The translations under genes and the position numbers were made by a program. A model generated the notes under the pieces. It was not told where the DNA came from. It was given only the letters and a program-made list of their open reading frames with translations, and searched no databases. From Sphingomonas paucimobilis (GTDB taxonomy: Bacteria > Pseudomonadota > Alphaproteobacteria > Sphingomonadales > Sphingomonadaceae), in NCBI GenBank assembly GCA_945860425.1, contig CAMAQU010000063.1, forward strand, positions 1-8,265: a stretch of 8,265 nucleotides of DNA. The letters run 5' to 3'. Numbering within the stretch: position 1 is the first letter of the stretch; each line of letters starts with the position of its first letter. Below are positions 1 through 6,013 of this stretch, piece by piece.

Positions 1-855
1 ATAGAGTTTTTCCAGCGTGTTGAGCGCCATATAGGGGCAGATATTGCAGTTGCAGTTCCCATCCGCCCCCGGCGCGCCGATGAACGTCTTGTGCGGCATC
101 GCCAATTCCATCTGGTGGATGATGTGCGGCTCCGTCGCGACGATCAGGGTATCGCCCTGCAGATGCTTGGCATAGTCCAATATGCCACTGGTCGAGCCAA
201 CATAATCGGCATGATCGATGATATGCGCCGGGCATTCAGGATGGGCAGCAACGGGTGCGCCCGGGTGTTGCGCCTTAAGCTTGATTAGCTCCGTTTCCGA
301 GAAGGCTTCATGCACAATGCAGACGCCCGGCCAGAGCAGCATGTCCCGCCCAAGCTTTCGCGCAAGATAGCCGCCCAGATGTTTATCTGGCCCGAAAATG
401 ATTTTTTGATCGAGTGGAATTTGAGATAAAATCTTTTCTGCAGAAGAGCTTGTGACGATAATATCAGAAAGTGCCTTAACCTCTGTTGAGCAGTTGATAT
501 AGGTCAAAGCGATATGATCTGGGTGCGCCGCACGAAAAGCCGCGAACTGATCTGGCGGGCAGCTATCTTCCAAACTGCACCCGGCATCCATATCGGGCAG
601 GATCACGGTTTTTTCCGGAGAAAGGATCTTCGCTGTCTCTGCCATGAAGCGGACACCGCAAAAGGCAATGACATCGGCATCGGTTGCCTGCGCCTTGCGG
701 CTGAGTTCCAGACTGTCGCCCACATAATCGGCCAGATCCTGAATTTCCGGGCGCTGATAATAATGCGCCAGGATCACGGCGTTCCGCTCCTTGCGAAGCC
801 GCTCAATCTCAGCCCGGATATCAACACCGGCCAGCGTGCCTATGGGTGCAGTCAT
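1..855 (-). CDS. nadA: Quinolinate synthase NadA, 3' end cut by window edge
   Basis: NadA condenses iminoaspartate with dihydroxyacetone phosphate to quinolinate in the cytosol, the second step of de novo NAD synthesis, using an oxygen-sensitive [4Fe-4S] cluster. The minus strand reads open for 285 codons from ATG at 855 to base 1; family members usually have about 310-360 residues, so only the C-terminal end is missing. Visible family signatures are AHYYQ (30-34), PDMDAGCSL with Cys93, HPECP with Cys208, GSTSG near 220, and the Cys-rich NCNCNICPYM segment (Cys268, 270, 273). Cys93, Cys208 and the last Cys of that segment match the three known cluster ligands. An upstream in-register alternative start is excluded because the nearby ATG at about 863 runs into a stop at once. 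It lies 38 bases after the MBL-fold gene and is probably co-transcribed. nadB and nadC are not in the window and could lie beyond the left edge. Confidence 0.96.
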   Translation of the reverse strand, partial: MTAPIGTLAGVDIRAEIERLRKERNAVILAHYYQRPEIQDLADYVGDSLELSRKAQATDADVIAFCGVRFMAETAKILSPEKTVILPDMDAGCSLEDSCPPDQFAAFRAAHPDHIALTYINCSTEVKALSDIIVTSSSAEKILSQIPLDQKIIFGPDKHLGGYLARKLGRDMLLWPGVCIVHEAFSETELIKLKAQHPGAPVAAHPECPAHIIDHADYVGSTSGILDYAKHLQGDTLIVATEPHIIHQMELAMPHKTFIGAPGADGNCNCNICPYMALNTLEKLY

Positions 856-893
856 GATCGCATCACCTTTTCACTTTGGCAGTTAAAACAACA

Positions 894-1772
894 TTAAGTC
901 AGGCGTTGCCAGTGATCGTCCGCCCCGGCAACCTCCCCACGATCCCGTAGATCGATGAGATGCGCTAGCACAGACCGACCGGCTGCAGGATGCAGACGCT
1001 TATCGACGCCCTTATACATGTGACCCACCATCTCTGGGATATGGCCGACCCCGCTTTCGAGTAAGCGTAAAATCTGCCCTTCGCGCTGCTTGCGGTGGCC
1101 CATCATGCCCCGGACAAGGCGATGGGGCGTTTCTATGGGCGCGCCATGCGCGGCATAATAAATGGCGTCATCCCGATCCATCAACAGCGCCAAGCTGCGC
1201 ATATAAGCGGCCATATCGCCATCAGGCGGAGAGACGACGCTGGTTGACCACGACATGACATGATCGCCCGTGAACAGGGCCTTTTCTTCTGCCAGCGCAA
1301 AGCAGAGATGGTTGGATGTATGCCCCGGCGTTGCGACCGCCGTCAGCGTCCAGCCCGGACCGCTGATCTGATCACCATCCACCAATACCCTGTCAGGCGC
1401 ATAGGTCGCATCAAAGCTGGCATCGGCGCGCGGGCCATCATCCTCCAGCACCAGTGCTGCACAGCCAATAATCGGCGCGCCCGTGGCCGCTGCCAGCGGA
1501 GCAGCCGCCGGGCTATGGTCACGGTGCGTGTGGGTGCACATGATGGCGGAAATTTTTTCGCCCGATAGGATGGAGATCAACGCCTCCACATGATGCGGAT
1601 CATCCCCCAGCGGGCCAGGATCAATCACCGCGACCTCGCCTGTCCCCACAATATAAGTCTGTGTGCCCGTATAGCTGAAAGGCGACGGGTTGTACGCCAG
1701 CACGCGGCGCACAAGCGGGCTCACCTGCTCTGCAATGGCATAGGGCTCAGCGGAGAGATCCGGGTGCTTCAT
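894..1772 (-). CDS. MBL-fold metallo-hydrolase, LACTB2-like with C-terminal winged-helix region
   Basis: This 292-residue cytosolic protein has the dinuclear-metal metallo-beta-lactamase fold. The ligand motifs are all present: HTHRDH at 81-86, His151 in a PGHTSNH segment, Asp170 in TGDH, and His209 in AAHG. NxYIVG-like and VIDPG segments near 38-53 fit the first strands of the fold. The last roughly 70 residues (HRKQREGQIL onward) resemble the winged-helix domain that follows the MBL domain in LACTB2-type proteins; human LACTB2 is a mitochondrial endoribonuclease. Substrate cannot be read from the sequence: RNA, a thioester or another ester are all possible. The start at 1772 has GAGGG a few bases upstream. 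It sits 36 bases after the glutaredoxin gene and 38 before nadA, suggesting one operon. The fold call is firm, the substrate unknown. Confidence 0.9.
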   Translation of the reverse strand: MKHPDLSAEPYAIAEQVSPLVRRVLAYNPSPFSYTGTQTYIVGTGEVAVIDPGPLGDDPHHVEALISILSGEKISAIMCTHTHRDHSPAAAPLAAATGAPIIGCAALVLEDDGPRADASFDATYAPDRVLVDGDQISGPGWTLTAVATPGHTSNHLCFALAEEKALFTGDHVMSWSTSVVSPPDGDMAAYMRSLALLMDRDDAIYYAAHGAPIETPHRLVRGMMGHRKQREGQILRLLESGVGHIPEMVGHMYKGVDKRLHPAAGRSVLAHLIDLRDRGEVAGADDHWQRLT

Positions 1773-1808
1773 GCGCCCTCATGTGACGAAATTGGGAAAG
1801 GATCTGCG

Positions 1809-2138
1809 TCAGGCAGCCGGAGCAACGCCTTTTTCAGCCATCAGCTCATCCAGCTCACCGGCCTCGTACATTTCCTTCATAATGTCCGAACCGCCGACAA
1901 ACTCCCCCTTCACATAAAGCTGGGGGATGGTTGGCCAATCTGAGAATTGCTTAATCCCGGTGCGGACTTCGGCATCTTGCAGCACATCGACGCTAGCATA
2001 TTCAACGCCAACCCGGTCGAGGATCGCAACAGCAAGGCTGGAAAAGCCACATTGCGGGAACAAGGGCGTGCCCTTCATAAACAGCACAACGTCGCTGCTG
2101 TTCACAATATCGCCAATGCGGGCCTGAGTATCGGTCAT
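1809..2138 (-). CDS. grxD: Monothiol CGFS glutaredoxin (Grx4/GrxD family)
   Basis: Monothiol glutaredoxins of this class bind a glutathione-ligated [2Fe-2S] cluster, alone as homodimers or with a BolA protein, and deliver or sense Fe-S clusters rather than reduce disulfides. The 109-residue product is the normal length for a single-domain family member. It shows the active-site CGFS at 30-33, preceded by KGTP (22-25), the glutathione-binding WPTIPQLYV block at 68-76, and GGSDIM at 82-87. An AAGGAGAT ribosome binding site lies 8 bases before the ATG and overlaps the TAA stop of bolA, so the two genes are very likely translated from one message. Direct adjacency to bolA supports a physical Grx-BolA partnership. 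Identification is secure; whether it mainly serves cluster transfer or iron sensing cannot be told. Confidence 0.96.
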   Translation of the reverse strand: MTDTQARIGDIVNSSDVVLFMKGTPLFPQCGFSSLAVAILDRVGVEYASVDVLQDAEVRTGIKQFSDWPTIPQLYVKGEFVGGSDIMKEMYEAGELDELMAEKGVAPAA

Positions 2139-2151
2139 GATCTGTATCTCC

Positions 2152-2385
2152 TTAATCTGGGACCACAGTGGTCAGCTGTAGGGCGTGCAATTCGCCACCC
2201 ATACGGCCACCCAATGCGGCATAAACGGCTTGATGCTGCCGCACGCGCGGTAGGCCGCGAAACGCAGCACTCACCACACGGGCCGCATAATGATCGCCAT
2301 CACCGGCAAGATCGGTGATCTCCACCTTCGCATCGGGGAAGGCAGCCAGGATCAATCCCTGAATCTCGTCTGCTGGCATCGGCAT
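2152..2385 (-). CDS. bolA: BolA/IbaG-family protein
   Basis: A 77-residue cytosolic protein of the BolA family, whose members bind CGFS glutaredoxins and share a [2Fe-2S] cluster with them. Family features are the VEITDL strand near 21-26, the GDGDHYAARVVS segment around 28-40 with a conserved His, FRGLPRVRQHQAVYAAL (about 42-58) containing the helix-turn-helix-like RxxxHQxVY motif, and a C-terminal HALQL strand. It is short, like the IbaG/Fra2-type group rather than the longer E. coli BolA. ATG at 2385 and ATG at 2379 are both possible starts; neither has a strong ribosome binding site. It begins 5 bases after the zeta-subunit stop and ends 13 bases before grxD, so it looks translationally linked to both neighbours. 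Confidence 0.94.
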   Translation of the reverse strand: MPMPADEIQGLILAAFPDAKVEITDLAGDGDHYAARVVSAAFRGLPRVRQHQAVYAALGGRMGGELHALQLTTVVPD

Positions 2386-2390
2386 GGGAT

Positions 2391-2714
2391 TTATTTCGCT
2401 TCCATTAATTGGCGGCGGGCCTCGACCATAAGGTCGCTCATCGCCGCGCGCACATCTTCCTCGCTGGTATCGACGCCGGCTGCAATCAAATCCCCCAGAA
2501 GCTTGCGGATGACATCCTCGTCCCCCGCCTCTTCAAAATCAGCCTGTACGACCGACTTTGCATAGGAATCCGTTTCTTCGGCTGTCAGGCCCATTTTCTG
2601 GGCAGCCCATTGACCGATCAGCTTGTTGCGCCGCGCGGTCACGCGAAACGCCATGTCCTGATCATGCGCGAACTTGTTTTCAAAGGCATTTTCACGGTCA
2701 TCAAAGGTCGTCAT
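2391..2714 (-). CDS. F1Fo-ATPase inhibitor zeta subunit (DUF1476 family)
   Basis: The 107-residue product matches the alphaproteobacterial DUF1476 family, characterised in Paracoccus denitrificans as the zeta subunit, which uses its N-terminal segment to block ATP hydrolysis by F1. Visible family features are the acidic-aromatic start TTFDDRENAFENKFAHD (2-18), the RRNKLIGQWAA block (28-38), YAKSVVQADFEEAGDEDV in the middle, and a helical C-terminus. The protein is charged, with no signal peptide or membrane segment, consistent with a soluble helical-bundle protein acting on the cytoplasmic face of the ATP synthase. AGGGA lies 7 bases before the ATG at 2714. It is the first gene of the probable zeta-bolA-grxD-MBL-nadA unit. 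Inhibitory strength varies between species, so an inhibitory role here is inferred from the family. Confidence 0.93.
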   Translation of the reverse strand: MTTFDDRENAFENKFAHDQDMAFRVTARRNKLIGQWAAQKMGLTAEETDSYAKSVVQADFEEAGDEDVIRKLLGDLIAAGVDTSEEDVRAAMSDLMVEARRQLMEAK

Positions 2715-2747
2715 GCTTCGTCCCTTAATCTGCGGCGTTTCGCTCTC

Positions 2748-2776
2748 AACATAGGGCGTCGACCCCCTCGATTCAA
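2748..2776 (-). promoter_or_regulatory. Candidate sigma70-type promoter for the zeta-bolA-grxD-MBL-nadA unit
   Basis: Read on the minus strand, TTGAAT (2771-2776) and TATGTT (2748-2753) are separated by exactly 17 bases, each matching 4 of 6 consensus positions. The predicted start point near 2741 would leave a leader of about 27 bases before the zeta ATG. The spacer holds a quasi-palindrome around GTCGAC. This is a by-eye call in an 86-base gap and may be chance. Confidence 0.35.
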
Positions 2777-2800
2777 CCGAGCCTGAGAAGGCGCGTCCCT

Positions 2801-3796
2801 TTAATCTATGGTGACGACAAGTTTCCCAATGGCTTCACGACGGGCCATTTTGGCAATGGCCTCGCCACCCCGTTCCAGCGGGAAGGTATCGGTCACACGC
2901 GGGCTGATTTTGCCTTCCTTCCAAAAGCGGAAAAGCTCGGCAATATGGGCGCGATTGGCTTCTGGATCGCGCATCGTAAATGCCCCCCAGAAAACGCCAC
3001 AGACATCGCAGCTCTTGAGCAACGTCAGGTTGAGCGGAAGCCGCGGGATGCCCGCCGGGAAGCCGACGACCAGATAGCGCCCTTCCCAAGCGATGCAGCG
3101 AATGGCGGGGTCTGCGTAATCGCCGCCCACCGCATCATAAATCAGGTTCGCGCCATTGGGGCCGACAGCGGCCTTAAACGCTTCAGACAGCGCCTTGGAC
3201 TGATCCTTATCAAAGGGCGCGCGGCCATAAATGACAACTTCAGATGCCCCCGCCGCACGCGCGGCCGCCGCCTTTTCTTCGGACGACACAGCCGCAACCA
3301 CGCGCGCGCCATAGGCCACGCCCAGTTCCACCGCGGCAATCCCGACGCCACCAGCGGCGCCGAGCACAAGCAAGGTGTCGCCTGCCTTGATATGGCCCCG
3401 GTCCACCAGCGCGTGGATGGAGGTGCCATAGGTCAGGATCAGGGCAGCCCCTTCGGCAAAGCTTCGCTCGTCCGGCAGTGGATAGGCTGTCGTCGCGTTG
3501 AGCACGACTTTCTCGGCCATGCCGCCATTTGCGGCCCCGAGAACACGATCGCCAACCTTAAACTGGGTCACGCCCTCGCCCACCGCCTCAACAACGCCCG
3601 AGATTTCACTTCCCGGAGAGAAAGGCCGGGGCGGCTTCACCTGATATTTATCTTCAATCATCAAGACGTCGGGATAATTGACCGAACAGGCCTTCACCGA
3701 CACGAGAATCTGACCAGGTCCTGCAACAGGATCGGCCACCTCTTCCAGAACCAACGTTTCTGGTCCACCGACCTGTTTGGATAGCAATGCCTTCAT
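2801..3796 (-). CDS. NADPH:quinone oxidoreductase, zinc-free MDR superfamily
   Basis: A 331-residue cytosolic enzyme of the medium-chain dehydrogenase/reductase superfamily, quinone-oxidoreductase branch, expected to reduce quinones or related enones with NADPH. The N-terminal GroES-like domain shows SVNYPDVL (38-45), PGSEISGVV (61-69) and VGDRV (81-85). The Rossmann domain shows the dinucleotide motif GAAGGVG at 146-152, then YDAVGGD and a C-terminal MARREAIGKLVV. The cysteine and histidine ligands for catalytic and structural zinc seen in alcohol dehydrogenases are absent. I chose ATG at 3796, not the longer reading from 3823, because AGGAG lies about 8 bases upstream and the protein then begins with the family's usual MKALL. 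That ATG overlaps the leuD TGA as ATGA, implying coupled translation. The true substrate is not readable; crotonyl-CoA-reductase-like relatives exist. Confidence 0.9.
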   Translation of the reverse strand: MKALLSKQVGGPETLVLEEVADPVAGPGQILVSVKACSVNYPDVLMIEDKYQVKPPRPFSPGSEISGVVEAVGEGVTQFKVGDRVLGAANGGMAEKVVLNATTAYPLPDERSFAEGAALILTYGTSIHALVDRGHIKAGDTLLVLGAAGGVGIAAVELGVAYGARVVAAVSSEEKAAAARAAGASEVVIYGRAPFDKDQSKALSEAFKAAVGPNGANLIYDAVGGDYADPAIRCIAWEGRYLVVGFPAGIPRLPLNLTLLKSCDVCGVFWGAFTMRDPEANRAHIAELFRFWKEGKISPRVTDTFPLERGGEAIAKMARREAIGKLVVTID

Positions 3797-4386
3797 GTTA
3801 CCGCTCCTGCTTGCCAGGGCCACGCGGTTGTTGCGCGGCGCTCATAGGCTGAAATCTTATCGTCCATCGCCATGGTTAGGCCAACTTCATCGAGACCGTT
3901 GAGCAGGCAATGCTTGCGAAACGCGTCAATCTCAAAGGTGAAGCGATCTTGAAACGGCGTTGTCACCGTCTGTGATGCAAGATCAATGGAAATGGTGTCG
4001 GTTTGCGCAACCTCAAGCAGACGATCCACAGCCTCTTGCGGCAGCACCACCGTCAAAATGCCATTCTTAAACGCATTGCCTGAAAAAATGTCGGAAAAAC
4101 TGGGCGCAATGACGGCCGTAATGCCCAGATCGGCTAAGGCCCAAGCGGCGTGTTCCCGGCTGGATCCGCAGCCGAAATTATCGCCCGCAATCAGGATGGG
4201 CGCTCCGGCAAACTGAGGATCGTCAAAGAGATTGCCGGGCTCCTTACGCAGAGCCTCAAACGCGCCTTTGCCCAGACCAGTGCGGCTGATGGTTTTCAGC
4301 CAAGCGGCAGGAATGATGACATCGGTATCGATATTCTTAAGGCCAAAGGGATAGGCTTTGCCCTCGATCGTGCTGACCGCTTCCAC
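3793..4386 (-). CDS. leuD: 3-isopropylmalate dehydratase small subunit LeuD
   Basis: LeuD pairs with LeuC to form isopropylmalate isomerase, which converts 2-isopropylmalate to 3-isopropylmalate in leucine synthesis; the [4Fe-4S] cluster sits in LeuC. The 197-residue product has the swivel-domain signatures NIDTDVIIPAAWLK (18-31) and NFGCGSSREHAAW (70-82), and the length is usual for the bacterial small subunit. The start is GTG at 4386, backed by AAAGGA 9 bases upstream; the only nearby ATG (4391-4393) is followed directly by TGA. leuC is not next to it: a TauE-like permease lies upstream and a quinone oxidoreductase overlaps downstream, so the large subunit must be encoded elsewhere. The C-terminal tail after about residue 185 (RRATTAWPWQAG) is less conserved-looking. 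Function is confidently assigned. Confidence 0.95.
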   Translation of the reverse strand: MEAVSTIEGKAYPFGLKNIDTDVIIPAAWLKTISRTGLGKGAFEALRKEPGNLFDDPQFAGAPILIAGDNFGCGSSREHAAWALADLGITAVIAPSFSDIFSGNAFKNGILTVVLPQEAVDRLLEVAQTDTISIDLASQTVTTPFQDRFTFEIDAFRKHCLLNGLDEVGLTMAMDDKISAYERRATTAWPWQAGAVT

Positions 4387-4439
4387 GTCACATTATCCTT
4401 TCACTGTAAGCACCCGATTGGACATGCCGCCGCCCGCCG

Positions 4440-5198
4440 TCAAGCCCAGAGCTTGGAAAGCGCGCCGAGGGTCGCCGCGAACAAGAGCGCAACCACAAGC
4501 CCCCGCCAGACCCGATCTTCAACCTTGCCGAAAAAGCGAGACCCCAATTGATTGCCCAGCAGCATCAGCGGGAAGGCCGCGAGGGACATGACCAAGATAT
4601 GGCCCGTCAAAAGCCCCCGCGCAGCGGCCGTTGTTGTGCCTGCAATACCAGCGGCGAAAAAGACGAGGATCATAGACCCACGCGCCGTCATCGGTGAAAC
4701 GCCGCTGCGGACGAAATAGAGGATGACGGGCGGCCCCGGCATAGCGGCAAATCCATTGAGCACGCCAGCGGCAAATCCCGTCGCGGCAATATGCGGCAAT
4801 GCCTTGTTCGGCAGCGGGGCGCGTTTGATCAAAAATGTCCCAAAACAGCCGACGGCAATGGCCGCAATGATCAACCTAGCAAGATCATCGGGTGTGCTTG
4901 CCAAGGCCAGCAGACCAAGCGGTGTTCCCATCATCGCAAAGACAGCCACCTTCGCCACAACCGGACGATCAATATGGTCAATGGATTTTGCGACGCCAAA
5001 AGGCCCGATCAGCGTTTGAAGAACAATTGCCAGCAGAACGGCATCGGTCGGCGGGATGACCAAACCCATGAGCGGCACGGCAAGGATGGCAAAGCCAAAA
5101 CCCGTCAGCCCCCGCACAAAGGCCGCCCCAAGCACAATCAGCGCAAGCGCCATAAGCGCAGCGGGTGCCAGCCCAAGCTGCAACCAAAGATCAACCAT
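4440..5198 (-). CDS. TauE/SafE-family membrane transporter, substrate unknown
   Basis: A 252-residue inner-membrane protein with about eight hydrophobic segments (roughly 10-30, 34-50, 52-68, 80-100, 105-122, 133-152, 170-190, 195-250 as further spans). The pattern fits the TauE/SafE permease family (DUF81), which moves sulfonates, sulfoacetate or other organic anions. Supporting segments are FVRGLTGFGFAILAVPLMGL near the N-terminus and the pseudo-repeat NGFAAMPGPPVILYF in the second half. I prefer ATG at 5198 to the ATG at 5207: AAAGGGG (5208-5214) is 9 bases before 5198 but directly abuts 5207, too close to work. It lies between ygfZ and leuD on the same strand, with 53 bases before leuD, so co-transcription is likely, but neither neighbour indicates a substrate. 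Confidence 0.87.
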   Translation of the reverse strand: MVDLWLQLGLAPAALMALALIVLGAAFVRGLTGFGFAILAVPLMGLVIPPTDAVLLAIVLQTLIGPFGVAKSIDHIDRPVVAKVAVFAMMGTPLGLLALASTPDDLARLIIAAIAVGCFGTFLIKRAPLPNKALPHIAATGFAAGVLNGFAAMPGPPVILYFVRSGVSPMTARGSMILVFFAAGIAGTTTAAARGLLTGHILVMSLAAFPLMLLGNQLGSRFFGKVEDRVWRGLVVALLFAATLGALSKLWA

Positions 5199-5207
5199 GC
5201 CCCACAT

Positions 5208-5228
5208 CCCCTTTATAGATTTCAGGGG
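5208..5228 (-). promoter_or_regulatory. Candidate hairpin covering the permease ribosome binding site
   Basis: In the minus-strand RNA, CCCCT (5224-5228) can pair with AGGGG (5208-5212) over an 11-base loop, hiding most of the AAAGGGG ribosome binding site of the TauE-like gene. An upstream GGGT can pair with the same C tract (GGGT-cgcta-ACCC), giving a mutually exclusive fold. Stems are only 4-5 base pairs, so a regulatory role is speculative. Confidence 0.3.
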
Positions 5229-5288
5229 TTAGCGACCCATGCCCCGAAGGAAAAGCGTGAATTTTGACGCTGTTCGGACGGGTCAGAT

Positions 5289-5963
5289 TTATGCGCCCGC
5301 CAGAACCGGTGCCAGCCAATCCGGGATCAGGGCATCACCGGGTGCGTCGACGGGTCGACGCTCCACCCGGCCATCGGGCAAAACAAAAAGGCGACGGTTG
5401 ACCTTTTGCCGATAATTCATGCGGGCGGTGTTTTCCTGCCCAATATAGCAGCCCTTGGTGAAGCTGACGCCATTCAGCTCGGCGGCATTCGCCTCAAGCC
5501 ACAGGGTTTTATCCTGTCCTAATTCTGCGACCCCTTCCGCCACGCCCAACGCCAAACGATGCGCATGATAGCCAGATGCAGCGCCGCTGGGCGGCGCAAT
5601 CCAACGTCGGCCAAGCGCAGCAAGCCGGGGATCAGCAACGCCTTCCTCACCAGCCTGCGCCCAATGCACGGCCAACGACTCATCTCGGGCAATCACAATG
5701 GGGCGCCTCAATCGATACACAGACAGGCGCTTAATCAAGGCCTCTGCCTGCGCCGACTCACAATCGATCAACAGATCATCGCCGTCGCCCCAGATAAAAA
5801 AATCGAACAGCGCCTTGCCCTGCGGGCTCAACAGCCCTGACCAAACTGGCAAGTCCCCAAGAACAGTGTTTGTCACAAGCCCTTGCAAGAATCCGCGGAC
5901 ATCGTCACCGGACAGTCGAATGACGGTTCTATCTGAAAGCATGGTATCGGCCATGGCTGTCAT
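5289..5963 (-). CDS. ygfZ: CAF17/YgfZ-like folate-binding Fe-S cluster maintenance protein
   Basis: YgfZ/CAF17/IBA57-type proteins resemble the glycine-cleavage T protein, bind tetrahydrofolate and help build or repair Fe-S clusters in a subset of enzymes. The 224-residue product shows the hallmark KGCYIGQE at 170-177, with the family's essential cysteine at 172, followed by TARMNYR (179-185). The N-terminus has VIRLSGDDVRGFLQGLVTN (14-32) and LLSPQGKALFDFF (44-56), also typical. It is shorter than E. coli YgfZ (about 326) but in the range of alphaproteobacterial versions. Starts at 5963, 5954 and 5942 are all possible and none has a clear ribosome binding site. The gene diverges from pyrC across 50 bases, and precedes the permease by about 90 bases on the same strand. 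Its Fe-S role fits the nearby Fe-S genes. Confidence 0.92.
   Translation of the reverse strand: MTAMADTMLSDRTVIRLSGDDVRGFLQGLVTNTVLGDLPVWSGLLSPQGKALFDFFIWGDGDDLLIDCESAQAEALIKRLSVYRLRRPIVIARDESLAVHWAQAGEEGVADPRLAALGRRWIAPPSGAASGYHAHRLALGVAEGVAELGQDKTLWLEANAAELNGVSFTKGCYIGQENTARMNYRQKVNRRLFVLPDGRVERRPVDAPGDALIPDWLAPVLAGA
5338..5370. repeat. Nested inverted repeat inside the 3' end of ygfZ
   Basis: CCGGGTG (5338-5344) is the exact reverse complement of CACCCGG (5364-5370). Immediately inside, CGTCGAC (5345-5351) and GTCGACG (5354-5360) pair around a GG centre. The 33 bases could form a 14-pair cruciform or hairpin with one 3-base bulge (5361-5363). It is fully coding (RVERRPVDAPG of YgfZ), about 50 bases before the stop, and contains two GTCGAC hexamers. 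No U tract follows, so it is not an ordinary intrinsic terminator. Confidence 0.85.
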
Positions 5964-6013
5964 GTAAGACGAATAAGAGATTTTCCCAAGTCTTTCGCAG
6001 GCAAGGAGTAAGC

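Noticed and set aside
2754..2769. Quasi-palindrome around GTCGAC before the zeta gene
   Set aside because: Four outer pairs with an internal mismatch and no T run; noted only as part of the candidate promoter spacer.
2945..3784. 279-codon open frame on the plus strand opposite the quinone oxidoreductase
   Set aside because: It is antisense to a complete, recognisable enzyme, has no ribosome binding site or family features, and long antisense frames are common opposite GC-rich genes.
3797..3823. Longer oxidoreductase start nine codons upstream
   Set aside because: It lacks the AGGAG site that serves ATG 3796, and the family normally begins at MKA-type sequence.
5245..5275. Possible ygfZ terminator GCGT-caaaattc-ACGC followed by TTTTCC on the minus strand
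   Set aside because: The stem has only four pairs with an A/T-rich loop, too weak to call as a terminator.
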